64,000 bases of DNA from Gracilaria vermiculophylla (Eukaryota > Rhodophyta > Florideophyceae > Gracilariales > Gracilariaceae): the NCBI GenBank assembly GCA_019155205.2, contig JAHNZQ020000308.1, positions 2,165,038-2,229,037 of the forward strand, written 5' to 3'. Shown in pieces: positions 28,165-38,193 of this stretch. The notes under the pieces are model-generated. The model saw only the letters and a list, made by a program, of their open reading frames with translations. It did no database searches and was not told the origin of the DNA. Numbering within the stretch: position 1 is the first letter of the stretch; every line of letters starts with the position of its first letter. The translations under genes were made by a program, and so were the position numbers.

Positions 28165-29733
28165 TCAGTCCAGCTCAATTACCTCGCCGCGTGGCGCACC
28201 ACCGTCCTTCTTCGCCCGCTTCTGCAGTGCGCGCTCCTCCTCCCGTTTTCTCTTTTTCGCCTTGTTTCTCTCCTCTACGGCGCGGAACGCCCCAATCATC
28301 TCCTCCTCCGCTACCGAAAATCCCTGAAATGCGCTCTTCTTCAGTGCCGCCACCCAGCCCTCCACACTTTTCTTCACGCTCTTCACTCGGCTCCCTAGTT
28401 GGTTCCGCGCCGCAAGCAGGTCCTTCTTCTTGCAGAACCATTCGTAAAGCATCTCGCGTAGCTCGTCGCTCCATTCCACTCGCACAGCTTCTGCCCCGCC
28501 CCGCTTTGCCTGTAGATACACTTTCAGAACTTCCTCTACTCTGCCCACTTCTTTCTCGCGTTGCTTCTCCCGACTGCTCCAAATCAGCGCATGCCCCAGT
28601 GTTTCAACACTAGCACGCTTTGCTCGTAGACAAGTGTACACAGTATCCCACAACTCATCAGATAGCGCCACCACCCGTTTTTCCCTCACAATGTCTGAGT
28701 ACAGCTTAGCCTCCCCAGCAGAAATTGCGGCGCGCAAGAGAGCATGCAGATGATCCTGAATCACGGGGTCATTCAGGCGCGGTTTCTTATCGTTGAACTT
28801 AATTGCACAAAAGTGTTGAAGTGCAGTTATAGCAATTTGCAATGCTTGCGCCGATTTGCTTGAACGCGGTGTCGCCGACGTTTTTGTCACTCCTGCGCCC
28901 CCGGTGTTCACCGCTGCATTGGTCTTCACAACCGCACCTGTTGCCTTCGTATGGGCATTGGATACGCTCGGCGTGACACCAGCACCATCTGCTCCTTGCC
29001 GTGTCTTTGCAGGCGTGGATGTTACACCCTTAGTATTCGGTGTCCTTGCGGAGCTCGCCGCTGTCGGTACATTGGACCGTTTTAGGTTAGCGTGCTCGTT
29101 TTGTTGAACAGTACTTAGTTTGGACACGGCCTTTGTGGGAGCAGCCGTTTGGTGAACCGTGCGCGACGCGGCATTCGTGCCGACGGCCACAGTTGATGCT
29201 GCCGTCGAAGAAGGCGCGTTAGGAACGGTATGTGGAATGGCCTTTGTGGAAGGCAATGGTGGTTGCGGTGGATTCGGTTGTTTCTCAGATGGAGCTGAGG
29301 TGCCGTTTGCAGTCGGAGCAAGCGTTCGAGAGGGGGGATTTGGTTGGGAAGCAGGTTTCGGGGGTCGCTCAGGAAGCTTTTCCAGAACGACGTTTCCAAG
29401 TCGATTACCGTCTACGACCGGATGATTCTTTGCAGCGTCATCTGTGCCGACCCAAAAACCGCCGAACCCAACAAACTCGGTCTGCTGCTGTTTGTCACCG
29501 TCGTCGGGTTGGTCGACGTCGCCGTCGTCTATGAAATCATCGTCGTAGTCGTAGTCGTCTGCGATTGCGCGCGTGCGGGGGCGCGGTTGTGAGGTTGGCG
29601 AGGACGGTTGGTCGTCGTCGTCGTCGCTGACGGACGGGGTGGCGGAGGTTGGTAGGTAGAGGCGGAGCGCCTCCCGAATGTTGAGCTGGTTGCCGCCCAG
29701 TGGATTGAGGCGAATTCGGACGCCGTTTTGCAT
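28165..29733 (-). CDS. Ubinuclein/HPC2-like subunit of the HIRA histone chaperone complex
   Basis: ATG 29733 gives 522 residues. The Hpc2-related domain is near residues 60-100: DYDYDDDFIDDGDV followed by EFVGFGGFWVGTDD, the family's signature that binds HIRA. A long Thr/Ala/Pro-rich linker follows. Residues 300-440 form a helical domain (ALQHFCAIKFNDKKPRLND, WDTVYTCLRAKRASVETLGH) that corresponds to the conserved ubinuclein middle domain. The C-terminus is basic (RNKAKKRKREEERALQKRAK) and nuclear-targeting. Relatives deposit histone H3.3/H4 outside S phase. The HIRA, CABIN and ASF1 partners are not in the window. Confidence 0.78.
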   Translation of the reverse strand: MQNGVRIRLNPLGGNQLNIREALRLYLPTSATPSVSDDDDDQPSSPTSQPRPRTRAIADDYDYDDDFIDDGDVDQPDDGDKQQQTEFVGFGGFWVGTDDAAKNHPVVDGNRLGNVVLEKLPERPPKPASQPNPPSRTLAPTANGTSAPSEKQPNPPQPPLPSTKAIPHTVPNAPSSTAASTVAVGTNAASRTVHQTAAPTKAVSKLSTVQQNEHANLKRSNVPTAASSARTPNTKGVTSTPAKTRQGADGAGVTPSVSNAHTKATGAVVKTNAAVNTGGAGVTKTSATPRSSKSAQALQIAITALQHFCAIKFNDKKPRLNDPVIQDHLHALLRAAISAGEAKLYSDIVREKRVVALSDELWDTVYTCLRAKRASVETLGHALIWSSREKQREKEVGRVEEVLKVYLQAKRGGAEAVRVEWSDELREMLYEWFCKKKDLLAARNQLGSRVKSVKKSVEGWVAALKKSAFQGFSVAEEEMIGAFRAVEERNKAKKRKREEERALQKRAKKDGGAPRGEVIELD

Positions 29734-30233
29734 TCGGTGCTGCGTTGGTGAGGCGGCGATGACTGAACGAAAGAGCGCGCTTGCGCTTTGGCGGTGCGTC
29801 GGCCGGGCGAGGCGGGCCTGCGCGGTAGAGGCTGTCGCCGGCGGCCTCTGAGCGCGGCGCTGATGTGTAATTCCGCCTGCGGCTGATCGTGCCGATGAGC
29901 AGCCGTCACATCGGCATTCCGCCAGCGCCTTTGGCTGCCGATTGTACAGTGCCTTGCTTTACCACTGAGCGGCACGTTGCTCGATGCATGAACCCAAATC
30001 TTCAAAATTCTGTGCTTGGCTGTTTTTCAGCTGTTCGCATGACCCTCTTCGGCGCCAGAGACCTTCGCGTGAGCATGACGTAGACTAAACTACCCCTGCG
30101 CCGTCGTTGCTCGTACAGCTTCAAGATCCCTCCGTGAAGCCCACCGTCGTGCCAATTACGATCCTCGTCAACCGTACCGCTTATTCCCTGTGCACATCGC
30201 CGGAAGCTCGCGACCACATCCGTATTGTGCAGC
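29734..30233. promoter_or_regulatory. Divergent promoter region between ubinuclein and SEC20
   Basis: 500 bp between head-to-head genes. I see no TATA box, repeat or E2F-like motif. It is the presumed shared promoter region. Confidence 0.35.
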
Positions 30234-31556
30234 ATGGCGCTTCCGACAGAGGTCGCAGCGCTGATGAAAGCGCTGGACACCCTACAGACTGCCACAACTT
30301 CCACTAACATCGCCTCTTGCTCACGTGCCGTCGCCCGAGCAGCTGATGATCTTGAGTTGATTTGCGAGGAGACCACTGATCCTTCAATATCCACTCAACT
30401 CTCCTCATACATTGAACGCGCTCGTCAGGCAGTCACAACTGCGCGAAAAACTGCACGAGCTGCCGCATTGAAAGCCGATCGTGCTGCCCTTATAGAGCCT
30501 CCGACCCTGGAGCACAGCGAATCGCAAGGCACAGCTGGGAGACTCGCTGCTGAAATCAATGATGCTCTACGCGCAACCGCCGCCGTCGTCAGCGAGGAGA
30601 TACAGCGTTCCAAAGTCGCAGCAGATGTTGTCGACGAATCTACACGAAGATTGAAAATGACACGCGATCAGCATGGAGTGTATGCTGAAGATGTTGCTTC
30701 AGGTGGCTCCACTCTCAAATCCATCCGCAGAACTGATCTTATCGCCAACTGTGTTCTTGTGCTCTGCTTTGCTCTTTTCTTTGTCGCGGCAGCATACGTG
30801 GCTAATAGAAGATTACAAAGCAGTAACATTGCCACCTTTATTGTCAGACCCACTTATAAAGTCGTATCACTTCCTTTGAGGATCACCGCCTGGCTTTTCA
30901 AAACTTCGTTCTCCGATCCCGACTTTCAACCCGTGCGGCCGAGGGCCCCAACGAATTCTGACCCACCGAATTCCATGACCATTAATCGCAGAAAGCCACC
31001 GGAATCATCTAAGACCGCGGCTCACATATCTTCAGATCACGCGCCAAAAAAAAATGCGGTGGCAAAGAAACCGGAGGCAGAGATCACAAAGCTTCCCCAC
31101 GTATCTATGCCGGAACAAGTCTCCAATGTGGTTGAGAAAAGAGTCTCCAATGTGGTTGAGAAAAGAGTCTCCAATGTGGTTAAGAAAAGAGTTTCCAATG
31201 TGGTTAAGAAAAGAGTTTCCAATGTGGTTAGGAAAAGAGTCTCCAATGTGGTTGATAAAAGAGTCTCCAATGTGGTTGATAAAAGAGTCTCAAATGTGGT
31301 TAAGAAAAGAATCTCGAATGTGGTTAAGAAAACAGTCCCCAATGTGGTTCAGAAAAGCGCGATTGTCTATCCTGCTGAACAAGCTTTGTCTCCCGCACGA
31401 AACAAGATTGCAGATGAAAAGAGAAGTCCCGAGCAGGATCAGCATACTTCACATAAGTTCGAACAAAGTGCAGTTGAGAATACCGATTTAGAGCTACAGT
31501 GCGTTCCAATAATATACAGTCTGTTTCAAAATCATGTCACGTTGGTGTCGAAGTAA
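30234..31556 (+). CDS. SEC20: SEC20-type Qb-SNARE with a repetitive lumenal tail
   Basis: ATG 30234 gives 440 residues. The Sec20 region runs from about residue 110 to 194: helical SNARE-like segment (EIQRSKVAADVVDESTRRL), the GSTLKSIRRTDLIAN lead-in, and one membrane helix at about 169-190 (VLVLCFALFFVAAAYVANRR). Sec20/BNIP1 proteins act in Golgi-to-ER retrograde fusion. Relatives end soon after the helix; this one continues for 250 residues that would lie in the ER lumen. That tail contains ten tandem VSNVVxKR repeats (residues 296-375) encoded by a 24-bp minisatellite. No HDEL-type retrieval signal is present at the end (VTLVSK). Confidence 0.75.
   Translation: MALPTEVAALMKALDTLQTATTSTNIASCSRAVARAADDLELICEETTDPSISTQLSSYIERARQAVTTARKTARAAALKADRAALIEPPTLEHSESQGTAGRLAAEINDALRATAAVVSEEIQRSKVAADVVDESTRRLKMTRDQHGVYAEDVASGGSTLKSIRRTDLIANCVLVLCFALFFVAAAYVANRRLQSSNIATFIVRPTYKVVSLPLRITAWLFKTSFSDPDFQPVRPRAPTNSDPPNSMTINRRKPPESSKTAAHISSDHAPKKNAVAKKPEAEITKLPHVSMPEQVSNVVEKRVSNVVEKRVSNVVKKRVSNVVKKRVSNVVRKRVSNVVDKRVSNVVDKRVSNVVKKRISNVVKKTVPNVVQKSAIVYPAEQALSPARNKIADEKRSPEQDQHTSHKFEQSAVENTDLELQCVPIIYSLFQNHVTLVSK
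31119..31358 (+). repeat. 24-bp coding minisatellite, ten units
   Basis: Ten consecutive 24-bp units, each starting GTCTCCAATGTGGTT or close to it, code for VSNVV(E/K/D/R)KR. The first eight are nearly identical; the last two have drifted (ISNVVKKT, VPNVVQKS). The count is probably polymorphic, and every unit keeps frame. Confidence 0.95.
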
Positions 31557-31929
31557 AAAAATCGTGAATTTGGTACTGTACGACTACAATATCATGTTTT
31601 AAAAATAAATTCAAGTCCAAAAACAGTTTCAAAAAAATAACATCTTTTTCAAGTCTCTTTTGGCGAATCCGTGACAGTAAATTTTTGAGCCATGTTGATG
31701 GATGTTATTGATGTAATTTTATGATTATGAAACGATTTTTACTCATACTGTGTGCGAAATTGTTATGAGACAGGCACACAAAATATTTCTTTTCGGGCTC
31801 CATTCGCTGCACAAAAATATTCTTTGCGTCCCGTCTATTCCATCTTGTAATAGAATGCTTTTCTTCTTCTCTGGGGTCTAAAGCTGGTCAGGGGTAGAAA
31901 AAACATTTTTTTTTGAAGCAAAATTACTA
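31557..31929. other. AT-rich flank of the mariner element
   Basis: About 370 bp with low GC, between the SEC20 stop and the left terminal repeat. It probably contains the SEC20 3' UTR. No gene is visible. Confidence 0.5.
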
Positions 31930-31961
31930 TAAGACAGTGTAATATTATACTACCTCTTTAC
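31929..31961 (+). repeat. Left terminal inverted repeat of the mariner element
   Basis: Outer edge ATAAGACAGTG and inner TATACTACC match the right end in inverted orientation, with a few mismatches between. Confidence 0.8.
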
Positions 31962-33141
31962 TTCATGTTTTTCTAAAACGGGTATTTATTAACCAGTTGC
32001 TTATTTTGTTTTGCTCTATGACCTTAAAATATCTGTCACAAAATAGAATAATACAGTCTGCGGACATATTTTTCCTGAATATTCGACAAAGCAACCTCTA
32101 TAGCTTCAACTACGTTTTCAGTATTATTATACTGGCAGGTTTTTGCGTTGATAGTCTTTGCAAACATTCCCTAAACATTCACGATAATGTTTCAATCTGG
32201 GCTTTTTGCCGGCCAGTCTCGAACCGTTGAAATTTTCCAGAAAACCAGTATTAGTGCACTGTGACCTATGCAAAGAAGCTTCATATTGCTAAAAAAAATC
32301 CAATTGCCAAATTTTTCTGCAGCTATAGGCAATAAATCCTCCTGTAGCATAGTAACATATTAATCCGAATTTAAATTTTCTTCTACTAAACATAGTTGCA
32401 GAACGCAATAATACGAAATACATGCCCATACCGTGACTGAATCTCCACTGTTTTGACGTTTTGAAAAATAAAAAGGTTCCTTTCGAATATCATGCTAGTA
32501 GTAAATCACATCATTTGGGCCGTCTAAATTGTACTTCTTTTCATCACTGAAAACCACTTTCCTTCTATTCGAAGCGTCCTATTTTCAAAGGCTTTTTAGC
32601 AAATTAAATTCCTAAAACTTTATTTTTGAACTTCATTATGGGACTGGTTGTCAATTTTTATTTATTCTTTAAGTATAGAATGCTTTTCAAAATTTACTGC
32701 ACTCTTTGAACAGTAACGGGAAGTTAATGTTCCTTTTGAGTTTATTACGCTGATGTTTTTGAAGTGTGGCAGCTCGAATAAATACTTGTTTGACAGTTGA
32801 AGACACTGTTTTTTGTGTGGCATTAAAAAGCTGTTGCTGAGCGGGATGGGGATGATTTAGGAGATTACGAATAACATAACGAGAGCGCTGCAAAGTTTTC
32901 GTGATGTGAGATAAAGAACATGCTTTGCTGTTTAGAGCAACAATTTTCCCCTTCTAAAAATTTCTAAGAGCTGTTGCACGCGGCATAGTGAATAACAAAC
33001 TGTGAAACTGTAGCTAGATGGAACGAAGAGATCATTACGTATATTTTGATGGTCTCATAGTGTACGTTAGAAGGTCTTTAAAAATGGCGCGCTTTTGTAA
33101 ATGTAAATGTGTAAATGGTAGTATAGAATTTCACTGTCTTA
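31930..33141. mobile_element. Decayed Tc1/mariner transposon with terminal inverted repeats
   Basis: About 1.2 kb, the normal size for a mariner-type element. The ends are imperfect inverted repeats of about 32 bp: left 31929-31961 and right 33111-33142 share ATAAGACAGTG at the outer edge and TATACTACC inside. The left end is preceded by TA, the expected target duplication; the right side reads TG, perhaps mutated. Between them, on the minus strand, is a full-length but broken transposase. The element is much AT-richer than its host genes. Confidence 0.8.
31973..32986 (-). pseudogene. Tc1/mariner transposase pseudogene
   Basis: From an ATG at 32986 to a stop at 31973 the span is 1014 bp, 338 codons, a normal mariner length. 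Family motifs stay in the same frame throughout: a helix-turn-helix start with SRYVIRNLLNHP, then VVFSDEKKYNLDGP holding the first catalytic Asp, VTVWACISYY, and DWPAKSPD interrupted by a stop before NIIVNVW. Many in-frame stop codons, mostly in the middle third, prevent translation. The second catalytic Asp region is altered (GHSAL where QDNAP is usual). The copy cannot be active. Confidence 0.88.
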
Positions 33142-33142
33142 T
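33111..33142 (-). repeat. Right terminal inverted repeat of the mariner element
   Basis: Reads CACTGTCTTAT at its outer edge on the + strand, the complement of the left end. Confidence 0.8.
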
Positions 33143-33345
33143 GAAAACTTCGCATCTTTTTTATACATTTTTCAGATTCGGTTACTGTGAGTTGCTACTT
33201 TGGAAGATTCCAGCACTTTTTGAGAGCGTAAGGTGTTCAGCAAAACAGTTTATAATTGCAACATGCTGCTCATACTCACATTACGCGCTTTACGGGCTCC
33301 GGTCTTTAGACATTATCGCGCACCTTACAAGCTCTAGTCGTTTCC

Positions 33346-35472
33346 CTACCAGATCTCACATCTTGCCTCAGGCGGCTGATACATGGGGTCCCCGTCTTTG
33401 ACATTAAATGCGGTGTGAAAGTCATCCACGACTTGTACAATATTCGCACGAAATTCGCCTGGGGCATGCGGGTCCGTAATAATTCGTTGCAGGGCATTTT
33501 CTTCTCTGATGTTGTTACGCCAGATTGTTGCCCATCCCAAAAAGAAGCGTTGCTCTGGTGTAAACCCGTCTACATCAGCAAGCCGACCGTGCTTCTCCAT
33601 GAAAGTCTTCAATCCAGTAAATGATAGTTTAACACCACCATAGTCCGCTATATTCTCACCGAGACACAGCTTGCCGTTCAAGTTCTTGCCAAAAACTCGG
33701 TAGTCACTGCATAGCTTCTCCATGTTGGCAGCCCGTCTTTCGTATTCATCTGCGTCTTCTGCTGTCCACCAATCCACTAGCTCCCCGTTAGAGTCAAATT
33801 TTCGTCCTTGATCATCGTAACCGTGCCTACAGATACATGTGCAAAGATTCAAAATGGGTTATCATGGTTAGATTTCAAGGGAGAATGTTCCAATACAGTT
33901 CTTGAGAAGGCGGTGCATATAAACTTACGATATCTCATGGCAAATAACGGCTCCAATGGCAGAGAAATTAACGGCAGGATCTCCGTACGGGGCGTCCGGA
34001 GAAGGGTGGAAGAAGAAAGGAGGCTGCAAGATAGCTGCCGGGAACACAATGACGTTTTTCAATGGATGAAAGTAAGCGTTGACCATAGTGGGTGGCATCT
34101 CCCATCTGTTTGGATCAACTGGCTTATCAATTCTTTCTACCATTAACCTAAACTTGCGTGCCATGCACGCACGAGCGTTTGCCGCGTATGAGTTTTGCAT
34201 AGAAAGCTTCTTGATCAATTCTGGGATGTCGTCCACTTCCCATTTGTCTGGATAGCCAATCATGGGTCGGAACTTTGCGAGTTTCTGTTTCGCCTTTTCC
34301 TTTGTTTCAGCCTGCATCCAGTCCAAGTTATCGATTCTTTCCGACAAAACTTCGGTCAATACGTTGACCATTTCTAAACATGCTGACTTCGCGGGGGACG
34401 AGAAATGACGATCGGTGTACAATATTCCAAGAGAATGCTCGAGAAGATTCGTTACTCCGGCGTTGAGGACACGTTTCCATCGTGGTTTCAACCGTGGTTG
34501 CCCGGTCATGACAGTTCCAAAGAAGGCAAACTGCTCTTCCTTTACGGCTTTCGTAAGAAAATCGGCATTATGCTTCATCACGTGATACGTGATGTAAACT
34601 TTCCAGGTCTCTAAGTCCACCTCGTAAAGTAGCTTTGTAAGGTTAACAAAGAACTCAGGGGTGTCAACAATGATAGTTTTCGTAGCTTCCTCTGACAAGC
34701 CCAAAAGCTTGAAGAACTGTCCCCACGGAAGTTCGGTTTCGTTAAATTTGGTGCGTTTTGTGAGATCCTCGACCCCTTCAAACTTGTTGTATGTCTTGAG
34801 CGGATCACGCATTTCGGTCTTCGTACGGCACGAAGCTGCTATTTTGGTTTCTAAATCCATGTGCTGCTCCGCTTTTTGTTGAGTTACGTCCTCGTCGCAA
34901 AAACCACAGATCGCAAGCATTTTGGCGACATGTTGAACATACTTATCGCGAATCTCTTTCTTGTCTTCTCTGAAATAGAAATCGCGGTCTCCAATACCAA
35001 GGGAACGGGACTGGGAGATTCCCATGACTTCCCATGAACTGTTCTTTGCATCTGGTACACTGTAGAACCCAAACAGGCCGGAGGTGATTCCATGTTCTGC
35101 ACGTAAAGTAGCAGAGAGTAAAAGCACTTGGTCAGGTTCTTTTACATCTTTGATAAGCTGAAATACATCATTCATAGGATCAATACCATGCCTTTCGCAG
35201 GCTTCCTCGTCCATTCCAGTTGCATACATGATGCGCACGGCGATGCGATTTGGGTCCGTGGTGGATTCGTCCTGGACACACTCGTCGAGAATTTTTCGTA
35301 ACTGCTTGTTGCAAGTTTCATTGAGCTCCTCGAAAGCGCCCCATCGGGAGTACTCATCTGGAATGGGATTGCGCGACAGCCATCCGCCATTAGCAAAATG
35401 ATAGAAGTTGTTGGCAGGCGATTGCGACCGATCCAGATTGTCCACGTTAATGCCTTTGACAACGCTTACCAT
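33346..35472 (-). CDS. M13-family (neprilysin/PepO-like) zinc metallopeptidase, two exons
   Basis: Exon 1 is 35472-33929 and exon 2 33826-33346; the 102-bp intron (33827-33928) starts GTAAGT and ends CTGTAG inside a Ser codon. The protein has 674 residues, the usual length for the family's ectodomain. The zinc motif HEISH is residues 512-516 and is split by the intron after HEIS. The third zinc ligand Glu572 lies in GENIADYGG. VNAYFHPLKNVIVFPAAIL before the zinc site and the terminal CEIW are family hallmarks. There is no membrane anchor or clear signal peptide, unlike animal neprilysin, so it may be cytosolic or released. Substrates are peptides of unknown identity. Confidence 0.92.
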
Positions 35473-35920
35473 ATTTAGTGGATAGCGAGAAGTGAAGAGT
35501 GCTCGAAGAATTTCGAAGTGACGAACGAGAGTTCGAGATTGAAGCGTGAACGGGGTGTACCGTGAGTTGAAAAATACTTGCCTCTCGGCACAGGGGTGTC
35601 ACTTTCTCACTCCGTATGCAAGGATTATCTCGAATGAGATGCTGCAGACCCGTGTAGCACGCCGAGCATCACTGAAGCTGGAAGTGCGGATCATGGCTTA
35701 TCATTGCTGGCATCATAATTATCTGCAAATTTAATTTACAACAGAGAGGACGCCCACCACAAGCCAGCACTGTCTGTCGACCTCAACCAGTCAAGGCCCA
35801 GTCCTTTTGCAACCAAACGCGAAGAGCACAGCGCAGCACGCAAAACGCAGCACCCGCACGCGCGCTCTCCGCGCACAGCGCCGAGCACCTCCTGCGCGAA
35901 GCGTGGGCACTCATACCGTA
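35473..35920. promoter_or_regulatory. Divergent promoter region between M13 peptidase and poly-SIM gene
   Basis: 448 bp between two head-to-head genes. I see no distinct motif. Confidence 0.35.
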
Positions 35921-37510
35921 ATGCATCGTCCGCGCCGCGCCCATCGCCCTCTCCGCAAACGACCCCGTCTAGAGGACCTCGCCGATGAAGAGCCCGAATC
36001 CTCGAGCGAAGCAACGTCCTCTTCAGAGTCCTCAGACGCCTCTCCACCCCCCGACTTTGCCGCCGATGCTGACGAGGAACACGGCTACACTTCTTCGCTT
36101 CAACAAAAACCGCCCCTAAAGCCGCGCTCCGCCCGTCCCTCGCGCCTTGCCAAACCGCGTTCTTTTCTCGATGCAGTCAGACCCTATGTCGCGCCCATGT
36201 CGAAGGATGCCATCAAGCTCAGCAAGCTTACAATGGCAGAGATAAGCGCTGGCGCTGCTTATCGCGGTCCCCTCGTTGTCACTGAGGCGGATCGGGCTGA
36301 AGTACAAACTGCTCATGCCGCCGCTGCGAAACTTGCGGAGTACGATAGCGATGAGCACGTTGAGGACCGAGAACAAGTTCTGCCTCAAGTGCAAACGCGC
36401 CCATATTCGTTGAAGAAGCAAACCCGCTCAGATAGACATGCGCACTCTAACTCCGATTCCGAACTATCCCCCGAAACCTGTTCTGAAACTGATGGTACAA
36501 CTCACATTGCCGATTCACCACAAGATTCTCCTCATTCAGAAAGACGCTCCAACGCGTGCCTCGGTGATGATTCGAGAGCGAAACCGCGTAAGGCATCTGG
36601 GTACGAGCCGGAGAAAGATAGTTCTCCTCCGAAATTTGTGTTGCGCCTTGTTCGAAACGACAAAGTTGATTCAGGAAATCGCTCCAGCCGCAGTGACACA
36701 GACGACGCAGAAGTCTATCCCGACGATACATCGGAAAACTCCGTCCACGAGCCGACTTCCGCGGTTGACAACGCATCCAAGCAGGGCGTCATTGCCTCAC
36801 AACATGGTCACCATTCTGAGTTCAACCAGGGGAAAAGTCACCAAGAGAAATATTCGAAGATCAAGAATTTCAACAGCAGGCAGATCCACTTAGACTGCCA
36901 CCCTAGCAATGCCGGTGACCACGCGACAGATTATTCTCGGAGAGATATACCACACAACGTGGTTTCGCGGGAAAACATCGATCGAGTGGTTCGGGCTGAC
37001 CCTGGAGAGACTCCATGCCCACGTGCACATCCTTCTTCGACCCTTCCAAAACCTGCAAAAGTCTTTGGACGCAGCGGCGGCTCCACCGATATCAACGAAA
37101 ACAGAAACTGCCATCGGAATGAAGTGGAGCCTACCGCTGTTTCTCGTGTGATTGATTTCATTGATCTTTGCCAGAATGAAAACCGCGATGTGAGAACATC
37201 CCGTCGACGGCCAGAGACAGTGCAGACGCACAGTGATGTGAGTTATTCCATAAACAGAACGGAAAACACGTCTGTCATGCCGCAGTTTGTAGCACCATCT
37301 CGTGTTCTGGACTTCATCGACCTGAGTGGCGAAGAACGAGAAGACCGAGGGGAGAAGGAAGCACCAACCCAATTGCAAACCGAAGTATTTGATCTATGTT
37401 CAGATGATGATGATTTAGAGGAAGAGAATTCGCCGCCGATAGAGATAAGTCGCGATCCAACAACTAGGCTGCGTGCCTGGCTCGAGGATAGAGCATTCCA
37501 TGCGTTCTGA
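35921..37510 (+). CDS. Disordered protein with three SUMO-interaction-like motifs
   Basis: The first ATG in frame is 35921, giving 529 residues with no intron. The N-terminus is basic with an acidic Ser cluster (DEEPESSSEATSSSESSD). Residues 85-145 may fold (FLDAVRPYVAPMSKDAIKLS, TMAEISAGAAYRGPLVVTEA). The rest is Ser/Asp/Arg-rich. Near the C-terminus three hydrophobic cores with acidic neighbours repeat: VIDFIDL at 410-416, VLDFIDL at 462-468, and VFDLCSDDDD at 489-498. These fit the SUMO-interaction consensus, and the last is a textbook phospho-SIM-like shape. No RING or nuclease domain is present. I infer a nuclear SUMO-binding scaffold; the family is unknown. Confidence 0.6.
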   Translation: MHRPRRAHRPLRKRPRLEDLADEEPESSSEATSSSESSDASPPPDFAADADEEHGYTSSLQQKPPLKPRSARPSRLAKPRSFLDAVRPYVAPMSKDAIKLSKLTMAEISAGAAYRGPLVVTEADRAEVQTAHAAAAKLAEYDSDEHVEDREQVLPQVQTRPYSLKKQTRSDRHAHSNSDSELSPETCSETDGTTHIADSPQDSPHSERRSNACLGDDSRAKPRKASGYEPEKDSSPPKFVLRLVRNDKVDSGNRSSRSDTDDAEVYPDDTSENSVHEPTSAVDNASKQGVIASQHGHHSEFNQGKSHQEKYSKIKNFNSRQIHLDCHPSNAGDHATDYSRRDIPHNVVSRENIDRVVRADPGETPCPRAHPSSTLPKPAKVFGRSGGSTDINENRNCHRNEVEPTAVSRVIDFIDLCQNENRDVRTSRRRPETVQTHSDVSYSINRTENTSVMPQFVAPSRVLDFIDLSGEEREDRGEKEAPTQLQTEVFDLCSDDDDLEEENSPPIEISRDPTTRLRAWLEDRAFHAF

Positions 37511-38193
37511 ACACCAGAATCACTTTCACTCGTCAGAATCTATCGAATGCTAGAGCTAGTTTCAGATCGTAGAATTGCTTTTGATATACAACATCTATGC
37601 TCTCCTCTCACGCTGTTCACCTGACAACATCAATCAGCCGTCGCACGCTGTAAAGCAACAAAAGATGGCGAAGCAAATTCAGTGATTGAAAGGCATAGTT
37701 CCGACTTTCTTCGATTAGAGGAGCGAAACATTATTTTTTCGCTGCAGAGCGAGGGTGGTGTGAAAGCGAGGAAGACGAAAACTAGCCCAGGAGATAAGGT
37801 TGCAGTGCGGTGTCCTTCGGGATCCCGTTCTTTGGTACTTTTTGCACGATAACCGGCAGCTTTTTGTTAAACGCTACCACTCTCATCACTCTCGTGGCTC
37901 ACATACATACAGAAAGCTTGGTTTTGGGAGAGCTGCGAAAGAAGAGATGAGAGAATTCCTAGGTGGGCAGTAGTGCTGGATGAGAGAGTTTGTAGGGGCG
38001 ATCACGTTAGAATCCATTTCACCGTCAACATCGAATTATTCAGGTCTAAAAAATCAGCCAAAGGTGAATTATTTGCTCATTGTGCTTAACTGTTCACCTC
38101 GGTAAGCTCCCATCCATAGCCGTAGACGTTCAGAATGCGTTACTCGCTGAATAGATCCTTCGTTATGTGGTTTTCGTTCTTCACCCTCGTACC
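37511..38193. other. Intergenic region before TBCC
   Basis: 683 bp between two + strand genes, of mixed composition. No open frame or repeat worth calling; probably 3' UTR plus promoter. Confidence 0.45.

Noticed and set aside
31119..31358. Regular repeats as a CRISPR array
   Set aside because: The 24-bp units are contiguous without spacers and keep a reading frame.
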